DNA of 47,693 nt from Bacteroidota bacterium (GTDB lineage Bacteria; Bacteroidota; Bacteroidia; NS11-12g; UBA955), in assembly GCA_947496065.1 (NCBI GenBank), contig CANMBF010000021.1:1-47693 (forward strand), written 5' to 3'. Positions within the stretch are counted from its first letter, which is position 1, and each line of letters begins with the position of its first letter. The notes beneath the pieces are model-generated. The model did not search any database. It saw only the letters and a list, made by a program, of their open reading frames with translations, and was not told the DNA's origin. Positions 15,825 through 23,286 of this stretch are shown here, piece by piece. A program made the position numbers and the translations under genes.

Positions 15825-18583
15825 TAATATGTATAATCAAATGCTTCTTCATCTCCACCCATTTTTTTGATTTTGTAAACCAAAGAAAGCATGAAGTATT
15901 GGGTGAGCTGATTGCTTTGGTCAATGTATATGTAATTATCGTTAACATAGCGACTGATAGAAGTATTCTGTTTTAGAATATCATAGGCACTAAGTTTCAC
16001 ATTAAATTTATCTTTTTTACCCAAAGGTTGCTGTAAGTATAAATTCCAAACTGTTACCACCTTACCAATGCCAGGCACTTTGCGTTGGTCGTTGAAATTT
16101 ATATTGGAATTTAATTCCATACCCCATTTGAACAAGGTTCTGATTGAAAAATTATAGCCAACTGTTGTTTGTTGGTAATTTAATTTTTCATTCAAATTGT
16201 TTTTAAAATTTTGGGCAAAGATATTTAAACTTGCGCCCGCTTCGAAACTGTCTTTGACTGTTAAGGTTAAACCAGGGTTGAGACCCCAATTGTTCATATC
16301 TGTAAACGCTTTTTGATTATTAAAAAAACTTGGCGAATGGCTGAATTGATTTGAAAAAGAGGAATTGAAAACCAAGTAATTGCTAATTTTTTTATCAAGG
16401 CCTGCCGATACCGTATAATTGCGCAAGCCTGTTTCATTAATTGGAGTGCTTTCCACAACCCCTTCGTTGTTAATTGAATTGGTATATATTTTTGAATTAT
16501 CTGAAAAACCAATGTCTCCCATTAAGTAGAGCGACTTAAACCATTTACGTTGCCGAATACTCATATAAGTGCTAGCCTTATATGTTTCTTGTGGCTGTAA
16601 ATTTTTATTTCCCGAATACCTTTGATAGTTATTGTTTAAATTTAACAAGGGCATCAAATCATTGCTGGTAGGAAATAGAATTGACTTTTCTAATTGCAAC
16701 GACATGTAGCCAAATTTCATCGCATTGTAACTTAGGGTAAGCGATGGCAATGCTTTCGGATACTGCTTAGGAATACTTATACCAGTGGCTTTGTTCACAT
16801 TGCTCATGTTCACCAACATGAAGGTGGTACCGACATTGAAATAAAATCCTTTTTTGTAATAACTGACATAAGGCCTTGCGGAATATTGTTCAATGCGGTT
16901 GGTGAAATCGATTGACAAGCTATCAATTTTCATTTGATAGGTTTTGTTAAAATTGACCGTTGACAATTGGTTATTGCCTTTGGTGAGTTGATTGTTGGCA
17001 TTGTTTTGCAACCAGCGCTCAGCCGATAAATTAAAACTCCAATGTTTGCTTAACGGCATCTGACCAAAAGCTTTGATCAAAAACTCTTGGCGATTAATGG
17101 CTTGCTGATTAAGGTTATTAAAAGTATCATTGGTATTTCTTAAGTATTGATATAAGAAATTATTATCCGTGTAGTTTCTGAAATTACTAGAAATGGAATA
17201 TCGGTAACGAATATCTTTGCGCCAATATTTTTCTAAAAAAGCAGTGGCTCTGAAATAGGTATTTTTAAAATTGCTTTTGAGTGCGTTGGACCCTCTATTA
17301 ATTTCTAAATTGTTAAAGCGAATGATATTGTCTTTGTTAGTTAAAAGCTCGTTTAAATCTAGAGAAGAGCGCACCCCCGTTTCGAATCTGAGTGTTGAGT
17401 CGCGCCTTTTGGTATAGCTTATTTGAGCCGAAGCAGAATACGCCAAGCCATTAATAAGATTACTATCAACATTGAATCTTCGGATGGAATCATTGAATGG
17501 ATTGCTACTATTAGAAGCCGAAATGGAATTAAATTTATTGCGATCGACTGAAAAGTTGATGGATAATTTGCGTTTGCGAGAAAACTCGTTAAAATAAGAA
17601 ATGCCAAGTCCTGCTTTGTTATTTAAATTGCCTTCATTGTTTGGTTTATCAAAGGTATTGCTCATGTAAAAAAACATATTATCACCAGTACCATTGCGCT
17701 CATCGTTTTGTGCACGGTGCCAATTATCGAAACCAAAGTCGAAGCCCGTTTCGTTGATATTATTGGCATTGCTGATAAATGAAATTTTTCTATCGTTTTT
17801 AAAACTGTTCAACCTTAAACCCGCTTCATATCTGCCTGCATTACCACCGCCCGCTAAAACATCGCCAAAGGTACCATTGCGTTTACCTTTCTTTAATTTG
17901 AGATTAATGATTTTGGTTTGTGTGGCCTTGGGTGAACCATCTTCATTTTTCTCTTCGAATACTTGAACAGTTTCTATCATATCGGCTGTTAAATTTTTTG
18001 AAACCATGCCGGGATTGTTGCCAAAAAAATCGGATCCATCCACCATGATCTTTTCTACTGCTGCACCATCTACTTTTATTTCGCCTTTGACATTCACTTC
18101 GAAGCCCGGTATTTTTTTGAAGAGTTGCGCAACATCACTACCCGGCAATACTTTAAAACGACTGGCATTAATTTCCATAGTATCGCCTTTCATGCGAATG
18201 GCCGCACCTCGCACTGAGTATGATTTAAAAGTATAATTCGCCGTGGCCAATTTAATTTCACCAAAATCATTGAACGACCATTCCCCACTCATCATGGGCA
18301 TACGCTTCACTTTTTCGCTAAAACCCACCATACTAAAAATAAGTACGATGGAATCTTGATTGGTTGTGTTCAATAAGAAATTACCATTGGGGGTGGTAAA
18401 ACCAAAGTTGATTAAACTGGTATCGCTTGATCTGTACAAACAAACCGAAACATCTCTTAGCGGCAATTGTGTAGCTGAATCGACGACACGGCCTTTAAAA
18501 CTGCGCACTATCTTTTGTGCATTGGCCTGATTAAACATGAGAATACAAAGAAAAAGAAATGCAGTTCGGATTAGTTGTTTCAT
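15824..18583 (-). CDS. Large outer-membrane beta-barrel protein (TonB-receptor-like, CarboxypepD-reg N-terminus)
   Basis: A 919-aa outer-membrane protein. It has a signal peptide (residues 1-23, ending ANAQ) and a carboxypeptidase-regulatory-like domain (about 28-110, GRVVDSATQLPLRDVSV). A plug-like domain follows (about 118-225, with LPGSDVAQLFKKIPGFEV and VDGSDFFGNNPG), then a long barrel rich in Asn, Ser, Tyr and Phe to the end (FDYTY). This matches the Bacteroidota outer-membrane barrel family related to TonB-dependent receptors. I see no classical TonB box. ATG 18583 gives the signal peptide; a further ATG five codons upstream is less likely. No SusD-like partner is adjacent, so the ligand cannot be guessed. 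Confidence 0.85.
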   Translation of the reverse strand: MKQLIRTAFLFLCILMFNQANAQKIVRSFKGRVVDSATQLPLRDVSVCLYRSSDTSLINFGFTTPNGNFLLNTTNQDSIVLIFSMVGFSEKVKRMPMMSGEWSFNDFGEIKLATANYTFKSYSVRGAAIRMKGDTMEINASRFKVLPGSDVAQLFKKIPGFEVNVKGEIKVDGAAVEKIMVDGSDFFGNNPGMVSKNLTADMIETVQVFEEKNEDGSPKATQTKIINLKLKKGKRNGTFGDVLAGGGNAGRYEAGLRLNSFKNDRKISFISNANNINETGFDFGFDNWHRAQNDERNGTGDNMFFYMSNTFDKPNNEGNLNNKAGLGISYFNEFSRKRKLSINFSVDRNKFNSISASNSSNPFNDSIRRFNVDSNLINGLAYSASAQISYTKRRDSTLRFETGVRSSLDLNELLTNKDNIIRFNNLEINRGSNALKSNFKNTYFRATAFLEKYWRKDIRYRYSISSNFRNYTDNNFLYQYLRNTNDTFNNLNQQAINRQEFLIKAFGQMPLSKHWSFNLSAERWLQNNANNQLTKGNNQLSTVNFNKTYQMKIDSLSIDFTNRIEQYSARPYVSYYKKGFYFNVGTTFMLVNMSNVNKATGISIPKQYPKALPSLTLSYNAMKFGYMSLQLEKSILFPTSNDLMPLLNLNNNYQRYSGNKNLQPQETYKASTYMSIRQRKWFKSLYLMGDIGFSDNSKIYTNSINNEGVVESTPINETGLRNYTVSAGLDKKISNYLVFNSSFSNQFSHSPSFFNNQKAFTDMNNWGLNPGLTLTVKDSFEAGASLNIFAQNFKNNLNEKLNYQQTTVGYNFSIRTLFKWGMELNSNINFNDQRKVPGIGKVVTVWNLYLQQPLGKKDKFNVKLSAYDILKQNTSISRYVNDNYIYIDQSNQLTQYFMLSLVYKIKKMGGDEEAFDYTY

Positions 18584-18768
18584 AACGAAGGGAAGCAATT
18601 TAAGTCATTAAAAAATTATAAACTTATTGATAGGGCCTTATATTGTAGAATGTGGAAAAATATTCGACGAAAATCAATTGTTCAATTGGTTTCAAATAAC
18701 AAAAATTCAAAGTTTATGCCGCACATTTGTGCCATGCGAATGCTCCTTTTATGATCGCAACTCAATCC

Positions 18769-19266
18769 ATGAACATCCATCTCGAAACCGAACGCTTGCT
18801 GCTTTCTCCTTTAACAGAGGCTGATACTTTATTCATTTATGAACTGCTGAACAGCAAAGCCTGGATTCGTTTTATTGGCGACAGAGATATTAATACATTT
18901 GATGATGCAGATGCTTACATCGATAAAATTTTATCGGGCAGAAATTTACAATATTGGATAGTGCGCGAAAAAGGAAAAGACAAACCGATTGGTTTGATTA
19001 CTTTTATGAAGCGCGCTTATCTCGACCATTGGGACCTTGGTTTTGCATTTTTGGAAAAGCATGGTAAAAAAGGTTACGCATTCGAAGCGACCGATGCTGT
19101 TTTAAAAACGGCTTTGCAATTGAAAGCTCATCCAATAATCGTTGCCACTACCCTACCCGACAATATTAATTCAATAAAGCTTTTAGAAAAATTAGGTTTT
19201 AAGTTCGATAAAAAAATGAAGGTAGAAAAAGACATGTTATCGATTTATACCACACAAAAGGATTAG
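18769..19266 (+). CDS. GNAT acetyltransferase (RimJ/RimL-like)
   Basis: A 165-aa N-acetyltransferase of the RimJ/RimL type. The start HLETERLLLSPLTEAD is the usual opening of the family. The acetyl-CoA loop is HGKKGYAFEATDAVL (near 102-116), and LPDNINSIKLLEKLGFKF (near 130-147) is the characteristic C-terminal motif. The substrate is unknown; relatives modify ribosomal protein N-termini, antibiotics or small molecules. ATG 18769 is chosen because it precedes the conserved opening directly; ATG 18751 and TTG- or GTG-like starts upstream are possible. Convergent with the phosphodiesterase gene, sharing a terminator. Confidence 0.88.
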   Translation: MNIHLETERLLLSPLTEADTLFIYELLNSKAWIRFIGDRDINTFDDADAYIDKILSGRNLQYWIVREKGKDKPIGLITFMKRAYLDHWDLGFAFLEKHGKKGYAFEATDAVLKTALQLKAHPIIVATTLPDNINSIKLLEKLGFKFDKKMKVEKDMLSIYTTQKD

Positions 19267-19274
19267 TGTTTTCT

Positions 19275-19302
19275 AAAAAACATACTAAGTGGTATGTTTT
19301 TT
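19275..19302. terminator. Bidirectional terminator, also related to the palindrome at 20866
   Basis: AAAAAACATAC/GTATGTTTTTT, an 11-bp perfect stem with A- and T-runs, between two convergent genes. Its core ACATAC...GTATGT matches the palindrome at 20871-20888 at 15 of 18 positions. Confidence 0.75.
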
Positions 19303-19305
19303 CTA

Positions 19306-19830
19306 TTACTTCTCAGGCACAATACCCGCGGTGCGTTTGCCCAATTCTATCACTGCTACATTTTTTATCTGACCCTTGTCTAACTCAAATTGCAACATTG
19401 TGCGCATCACATGAAAACCATGTCTGCCAGCCGCTCCAGGATTCATTACCAACATGTTCTTGTGGTTTTTATCGCGCATGACTCTTAAAATATGACTATG
19501 GCCGCAGATGAACACATCGGGGGTATCGCTTTTTAATTCGGGTAATAATTTAGGATTGTAATTGCCGGGGTAACCACCAATATGGGTCATCCATACCCTT
19601 ACCCCTTCGCATTCGAATAGGTTGTGCAAGGGATATCGATCGCGAATATCTTGCCCATCGATATTGCCCCACACACTGCGAATGGGCTTACCTGTTTGCT
19701 CAGCGATATCGCTTAAGGCCACCAAACCCCAGTCGCCCGCATGCCACAACTCGTCGGCAGCAGCAAAGTGTTTAATGATATCGGGCTCGATACAACTATG
19801 TGTATCACTTAACAATAATATTTTTTTCAA
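19306..19830 (-). CDS. Metallophosphoesterase (YfcE/MJ0936 family)
   Basis: Calcineurin-like phosphodiesterase of 174 aa. All metal-binding positions of the family are visible: Asp9 and His11 (SDTH), Asp33 (HAGDWG), Asn56 (WGNID), His83 (THIGG), and His111 with His113 (CGHSH). Relatives hydrolyse phosphodiesters such as 2',3'-cAMP or model compounds; the natural substrate is unknown. The start codon is TTG at 19830: no ATG lies in frame before the conserved KILLLSDTH. It is divergent from the rhomboid gene with 44 bp between starts. Confidence 0.9.
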   Translation of the reverse strand: MKKILLLSDTHSCIEPDIIKHFAAADELWHAGDWGLVALSDIAEQTGKPIRSVWGNIDGQDIRDRYPLHNLFECEGVRVWMTHIGGYPGNYNPKLLPELKSDTPDVFICGHSHILRVMRDKNHKNMLVMNPGAAGRHGFHVMRTMLQFELDKGQIKNVAVIELGKRTAGIVPEK

Positions 19831-19874
19831 AACACCACAAAATAATTCTTAATTTGTAAGATTAAAAAATATAA

Positions 19875-20483
19875 ATGTTAACCATTCTCATAATCGCCCT
19901 TACTGTTGTCATCAGCATGATTGCATTTGCGCAACACAACTTCTTCGACAAAGCGCGCTTTTATCCTTATTACATTCACCATAACAAAGAATACTGGCGT
20001 TGGATGAGTGGCGGATTTATTCATGCCGACTATTTTCACTTGGCCGTAAACATGTTGACACTTTATTTTTTCGGTCCTGTTGTGGAAGCCTATTTCACGC
20101 AATTATTTGGCGCGAATGGCTTATTCCTTTTCGGTGTGATGTATTTGTTAGCCATTCCTGTTAGCAGTATGTATTCCTATTACCGCCATCAAAACGACAT
20201 TGGCTATGCGGCCATTGGTGCATCGGGCGCAGTGTCTGCCATTCTCTTTAGTTCTATTTTGTTTGCCCCGTTAACGACTTTACAATTGTATTTTGCTATC
20301 CCAATTCCCGCTTGGTTGTTCGGCATACTCTATTTGTTTTATTCATGGAGCATGAGCAAAAAGCAGTTGGATAATATTGGTCACGATGCCCACTTCTTCG
20401 GAGCTTTGTTTGGTATCGTATTCACGATTCTCATAAAGCCAGACATTGTCTTGCATTTTATTTCGCAGTTTACTGGGAGATAA
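19875..20483 (+). CDS. Rhomboid family intramembrane serine protease
   Basis: A 202-aa inner-membrane protease with six predicted spans that cleaves within or next to membrane segments of its substrates. The catalytic dyad is visible: Ser117 in GASGAVSA and His173 in GHDAHFFGALFG. The conserved HADYFHLAVNM (His50, His55, Asn59) in the second span is also present. So the protein should be active, unlike inactive pseudoproteases. Its physiological substrates are unknown. It ends only 6 bp before the convergent small gene at 20490, with no terminator between. TTAATTTG, close to a -7 box, lies about 20 nt before the ATG. Confidence 0.93.
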   Translation: MLTILIIALTVVISMIAFAQHNFFDKARFYPYYIHHNKEYWRWMSGGFIHADYFHLAVNMLTLYFFGPVVEAYFTQLFGANGLFLFGVMYLLAIPVSSMYSYYRHQNDIGYAAIGASGAVSAILFSSILFAPLTTLQLYFAIPIPAWLFGILYLFYSWSMSKKQLDNIGHDAHFFGALFGIVFTILIKPDIVLHFISQFTGR

Positions 20484-20489
20484 AAGCCA

Positions 20490-20780
20490 TTAAATATCTA
20501 ATCTGAAAGTGGCCATTACCTTGCCATCTGTCGATTTGATGATTAAATTACCACCGCTTTTTAAACTAAAATTTAATTGAAGATCAGCATCCTTGGTCTT
20601 GTATTTTTCTAGACCCGTCATGCTGCCATTTTCGCTGTCCTTTGATTCGACAATAACGTTGTAGGTAAATCTTGGATAGATATAATTAAACAGGTAAGTA
20701 TTTATTTGATCTTTTGCTTCCCTAATCTCTAACATTTCGCCAGTACTGGTCTCTGTCCATTTCCCCACTAAATTTTTCAT
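20490..20780 (-). CDS. Small beta-rich cytosolic protein, unknown
   Basis: A 96-aa protein without a signal peptide. It starts MKNLVGKWTETSTGEMLEI, reminiscent of the GxW opening of lipocalin-like domains, and alternates short beta-type segments with charged turns (YNVIVESKDSENG, LQLNFSLKSGG, LIIKSTDGK). It is too short for a complete lipocalin barrel. Family not recognised. ATG 20780 is used; a TTG at 20786 would lie inside the promoter box. TATCTTTG ends 3 nt before the ATG, so the mRNA is probably leaderless. It is divergent from the DUF853 ATPase, with a perfect palindrome between them. Confidence 0.7.
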   Translation of the reverse strand: MKNLVGKWTETSTGEMLEIREAKDQINTYLFNYIYPRFTYNVIVESKDSENGSMTGLEKYKTKDADLQLNFSLKSGGNLIIKSTDGKVMATFRLDI

Positions 20781-20783
20781 AGT

Positions 20784-20791
20784 CAAAGATA
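20784..20791 (-). promoter_or_regulatory. -7 promoter box 3 nt before an ATG
   Basis: TATCTTTG on the minus strand, exact match to TANNTTTG, with only ACT between it and the ATG at 20780. Transcription would begin at or next to the start codon. Confidence 0.55.
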
Positions 20792-20865
20792 GGGCTTTTA
20801 AAGGAGGATAGGTTGTTTGATGCTTTTATAAAGCCTTTATAATAAATGAGTCAACTATCACTTAC

Positions 20866-20893
20866 AATAAACATACCAGTTGGTATGTTTATT
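20866..20893. promoter_or_regulatory. Perfect palindrome, TetR-type operator candidate
   Basis: AATAAACATACC, AGTT, then GGTATGTTTATT: 12 bp per arm with no mismatch. It sits between divergent genes (20490-20780 and 21005-22561) with no T-run after it, so it looks more like an operator than a terminator. The core ACATACC-N4-GGTATGT resembles operators of TetR-family repressors. No such regulator is in the window. Confidence 0.45.
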
Positions 20894-21004
20894 AAATAAT
20901 CCTCCAAGCGACCAACTATTTATTCAAAACGGGTGAATATCTCATTCATAAACCATTTGAATATCACCATCAATTCAATTAATTTCGCAAAAATAATTAC
21001 AAAT

Positions 21005-22561
21005 ATGCCGACCAAAAACGATTTAAAAGTACTCGTAGATTCTGCCTTCAATTTTTCAGGGGATAGTGTTGTTTTGGGCACCGCCAAATTAGGTGAAGAA
21101 ATTCTTGAGAACACTTTGGTTAAAATTCCATTGAAAACCTTTAACCGACATGGTTTAATTGCTGGTGCCACTGGTACTGGTAAAACCAAAACCTTACAGA
21201 ACATTGCTGAGAAATTATCTTCACATGGAGTGCCGACTTTGTTGATGGATATCAAAGGTGACTTAAGCGGTATCAGTCAAGCGGGCACTAGCAATCCTAA
21301 AATTGAAGAACGCCATGGCAAAATAGGAATTCAATGGGAAGCCAAAGGATTTCCGACTGAACTACTTTCGATATCGGGCGAAAAAGGTGTGCGTTTGAGG
21401 GCCACTATTTCTGAATTCGGTCCTGTATTGCTCTCTAAAATTTTAGAAATCAACGATACACAAAGTGGTGTATTGAGTTTAATATTTAAATACTGTGATG
21501 ACAATAAAATGCCTTTGTTGGACATTAAAGATTTAAGAAAAATTTGCCAATACATACAAACAGATGAAGGCAAAGACGAGGTTGAAAAAAATTACGGATT
21601 GGTAAGTTCCGCTTCGGTAGGTGCTATCCTCCGCAACTTATTAGAAATAGAACAACAAGGCGCTGATGTATTTTTTGGAGAACGCAGTTTCGATGTAAAT
21701 GATTTATTGCGAAGAGACAGCAATGGCAATGGGTATTGCAATATTTTGCGTTTGGCCGATTTGCAAAGTAAACCCAAATTGTTCTCAACATTTATGTTGT
21801 GCTTGTTAGCAGAGATATACGCTACTTTTAATGAGCGTGGCGATATGGACAAACCACAATTGTGTATCTTTATTGATGAAGCGCATTTGATTTTTAACGA
21901 AGCTTCAAAAGCTTTATTAGATCAAATTACCACCATCGTTAAGCTCATACGTTCAAAAGGTGTGGGCTTATTTTTTATCACCCAAGACCCAACCGATGTA
22001 CCCGAAGATGTTTTAGGACAATTGGGTATGAAAATGCAACATGCATTAAGAGCGTTTACAGAAAAAGACAGGAAAGCCATCAAAACAATTGCAGAAAATT
22101 TTCCGACTTCCGATTTTTATAAAACATCCGATTTATTAACGGCATTGGGCATTGGCGAAGCATTGGTAACTGTACTAAACGAAAAAGGCATTCCTACCCC
22201 ACTCGTGCATACTTATCTTACAGCACCTCAGAGCAGAATGGACATTATCAGTCCTACAGAAATGGATGCATTGGTAAGTCAGTCGCAATTGGTGCGTATC
22301 TACAACGAAGAATTGGATCGTGAATCGGCTTTTGAAATATTAACGAAAAAACTCGAGGCACACGAACAAGCTGCGAAAGAAGAAGCCGAAGCCAAGGCCG
22401 AAGCAAAAGAAGAAAAGAAAGCCAGCCATGAACCATCAACGGTCGAAAAAGTTTTGAATAACAGCGTTACTAAAATTGTGATTCGCGAAGTGGCGCGTGG
22501 TTTATTAGGTGTTCTTGGTATTAAATCAGGCACACGTAAAAAATCCAATTCATGGTTCTAA
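21005..22561 (+). CDS. HerA-like P-loop ATPase, DUF853 (YjgR-like)
   Basis: A 518-aa ATPase of the HerA/FtsK superfamily, most like the DUF853 (YjgR) family. The P-loop GATGTGKT is at 54-61 and Walker B LCIFIDEAHLIF near 286-297. FFITQDPTDVPEDVLGQLG (near 320) is the sensor-like stretch of the family. A Lys/Glu/Ala-rich helical segment lies near 450-475, followed by a basic tail. Homologues are widespread but their role is unproven; DNA translocation is an inference from the fold. ATG 21005 sits just before the conserved LVDSAFNFSGDSVVLG; a GTG at 20933 would add 24 residues. A 152-aa gene starts 10 bp after its stop. Confidence 0.9.
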   Translation: MPTKNDLKVLVDSAFNFSGDSVVLGTAKLGEEILENTLVKIPLKTFNRHGLIAGATGTGKTKTLQNIAEKLSSHGVPTLLMDIKGDLSGISQAGTSNPKIEERHGKIGIQWEAKGFPTELLSISGEKGVRLRATISEFGPVLLSKILEINDTQSGVLSLIFKYCDDNKMPLLDIKDLRKICQYIQTDEGKDEVEKNYGLVSSASVGAILRNLLEIEQQGADVFFGERSFDVNDLLRRDSNGNGYCNILRLADLQSKPKLFSTFMLCLLAEIYATFNERGDMDKPQLCIFIDEAHLIFNEASKALLDQITTIVKLIRSKGVGLFFITQDPTDVPEDVLGQLGMKMQHALRAFTEKDRKAIKTIAENFPTSDFYKTSDLLTALGIGEALVTVLNEKGIPTPLVHTYLTAPQSRMDIISPTEMDALVSQSQLVRIYNEELDRESAFEILTKKLEAHEQAAKEEAEAKAEAKEEKKASHEPSTVEKVLNNSVTKIVIREVARGLLGVLGIKSGTRKKSNSWF

Positions 22562-22571
22562 TAATCAATCA

Positions 22572-23030
22572 ATGAATCAAGCTTTTTTAAATCAAATCAA
22601 CCAATCTTTAATCCAATCGATTAAGGCGAAGTACAACATGGATGATGCCAAGGTATTAGCCGTGAGCGAAGCTGGAAAAGCCTCTATTATCAATAGTTTA
22701 AAAAACTTTGTAATCAAAAATGGCACTACCGAAATTGAAACGGTACTTTTAAATACAACTAGTTTTAATGGCACTTCACTTCAAAAATTTTGCTTTCAAA
22801 ATTTCGAAAAAGATATTGCCGATAAACGCATATTGAGTAGCGAACAAACCAATGAAGTTGCTGAATTTTCTATCAATTATTTAATCGACCAATTTAAAAC
22901 AGGTTTTAATGATTCGGGGAATAGCAGAGACTTAGATGGTATCTGCAAATTTTTAGACATTGACAAGAAACTGTTAAATTTAGTTAATTCTCCTGTAGGT
23001 AAAATGTTGGGTAAGTTTTTAAAAAAATAG
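22572..23030 (+). CDS. Hypothetical helical protein, partner of the DUF853 ATPase gene
   Basis: A 152-aa protein without a signal peptide or membrane span, rich in Asn, Ile, Lys and Phe and mostly helical. A repeated-looking pattern of short helices ends with NLVNSPVGKMLGKFLKK, a basic amphipathic tail. No family recognised. ATG 22572 lies 10 bp after the ATPase stop codon, and an upstream start inside the ATPase gene is unlikely. The tight spacing suggests translation from the same mRNA and perhaps a shared function, but this is inference from position only. Confidence 0.75.
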   Translation: MNQAFLNQINQSLIQSIKAKYNMDDAKVLAVSEAGKASIINSLKNFVIKNGTTEIETVLLNTTSFNGTSLQKFCFQNFEKDIADKRILSSEQTNEVAEFSINYLIDQFKTGFNDSGNSRDLDGICKFLDIDKKLLNLVNSPVGKMLGKFLKK

Positions 23031-23060
23031 ACACTGTAGAACATTTGGAATAAAACAGCA

Positions 23061-23147
23061 GTGGTTGTATATTGCGCCCTATCAATAGGTGCATGTAAAG
23101 GCCCGTTTTTACTTAATCCTACTAAAAAAAATGAAAGACTCTTTTAG
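23061..23147 (+). CDS. Possible 28-codon lipoprotein frame
   Basis: From a GTG at 23061 a short frame reads a hydrophobic stretch and a lipobox-like SIGAC followed by KGPFLLNPTKK, then stops. The pattern fits a tiny bacterial lipoprotein, but there is no ATG and the frame overlaps the 51-aa gene in another frame. It could also be the decayed end of a longer lipoprotein gene. Confidence 0.2.
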   Translation: MVVYCALSIGACKGPFLLNPTKKNERLF

Positions 23148-23286
23148 CAATAATATTTCTGTATCAAGTTTTAAAACCACTTTAATTATTTCTGAAATCG
23201 TTATTACCGCTTTGGTATTGATTGGATTTTACTTAATATTCAATCAATTTTCTAAAAAGGATAAAGCCTTTAAGAACAAACAATAA
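23131..23286 (+). CDS. 51-aa single-pass membrane protein
   Basis: ATG 23131, preceded by a run of A. A polar N-terminus of about 16 residues is followed by one long hydrophobic helix (about 17-39, LIISEIVITALVLIGFYLIF) and a strongly basic C-terminal tail (SKKDKAFKNKQ). The positive tail suggests an N-out, C-in orientation. Family not recognised. It ends on the base next to the stop codon of the convergent TamB-like gene, with no terminator. An upstream start at 23089 would add 14 residues, but nothing supports it. Confidence 0.55.
   Translation: MKDSFSNNISVSSFKTTLIISEIVITALVLIGFYLIFNQFSKKDKAFKNKQ

Noticed and set aside
18627-18824. 65-aa frame before the acetyltransferase gene
   Set aside because: It overlaps the GNAT start in another frame and has no motif.
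20866-20893. Terminator interpretation of the perfect palindrome
   Set aside because: There is no T-run on either side and it sits between divergent genes; an operator is more likely.
20933-21004. Longer DUF853 start at GTG 20933
   Set aside because: The 24 extra residues have no similarity to the family opening, and the ATG at 21005 is better placed.
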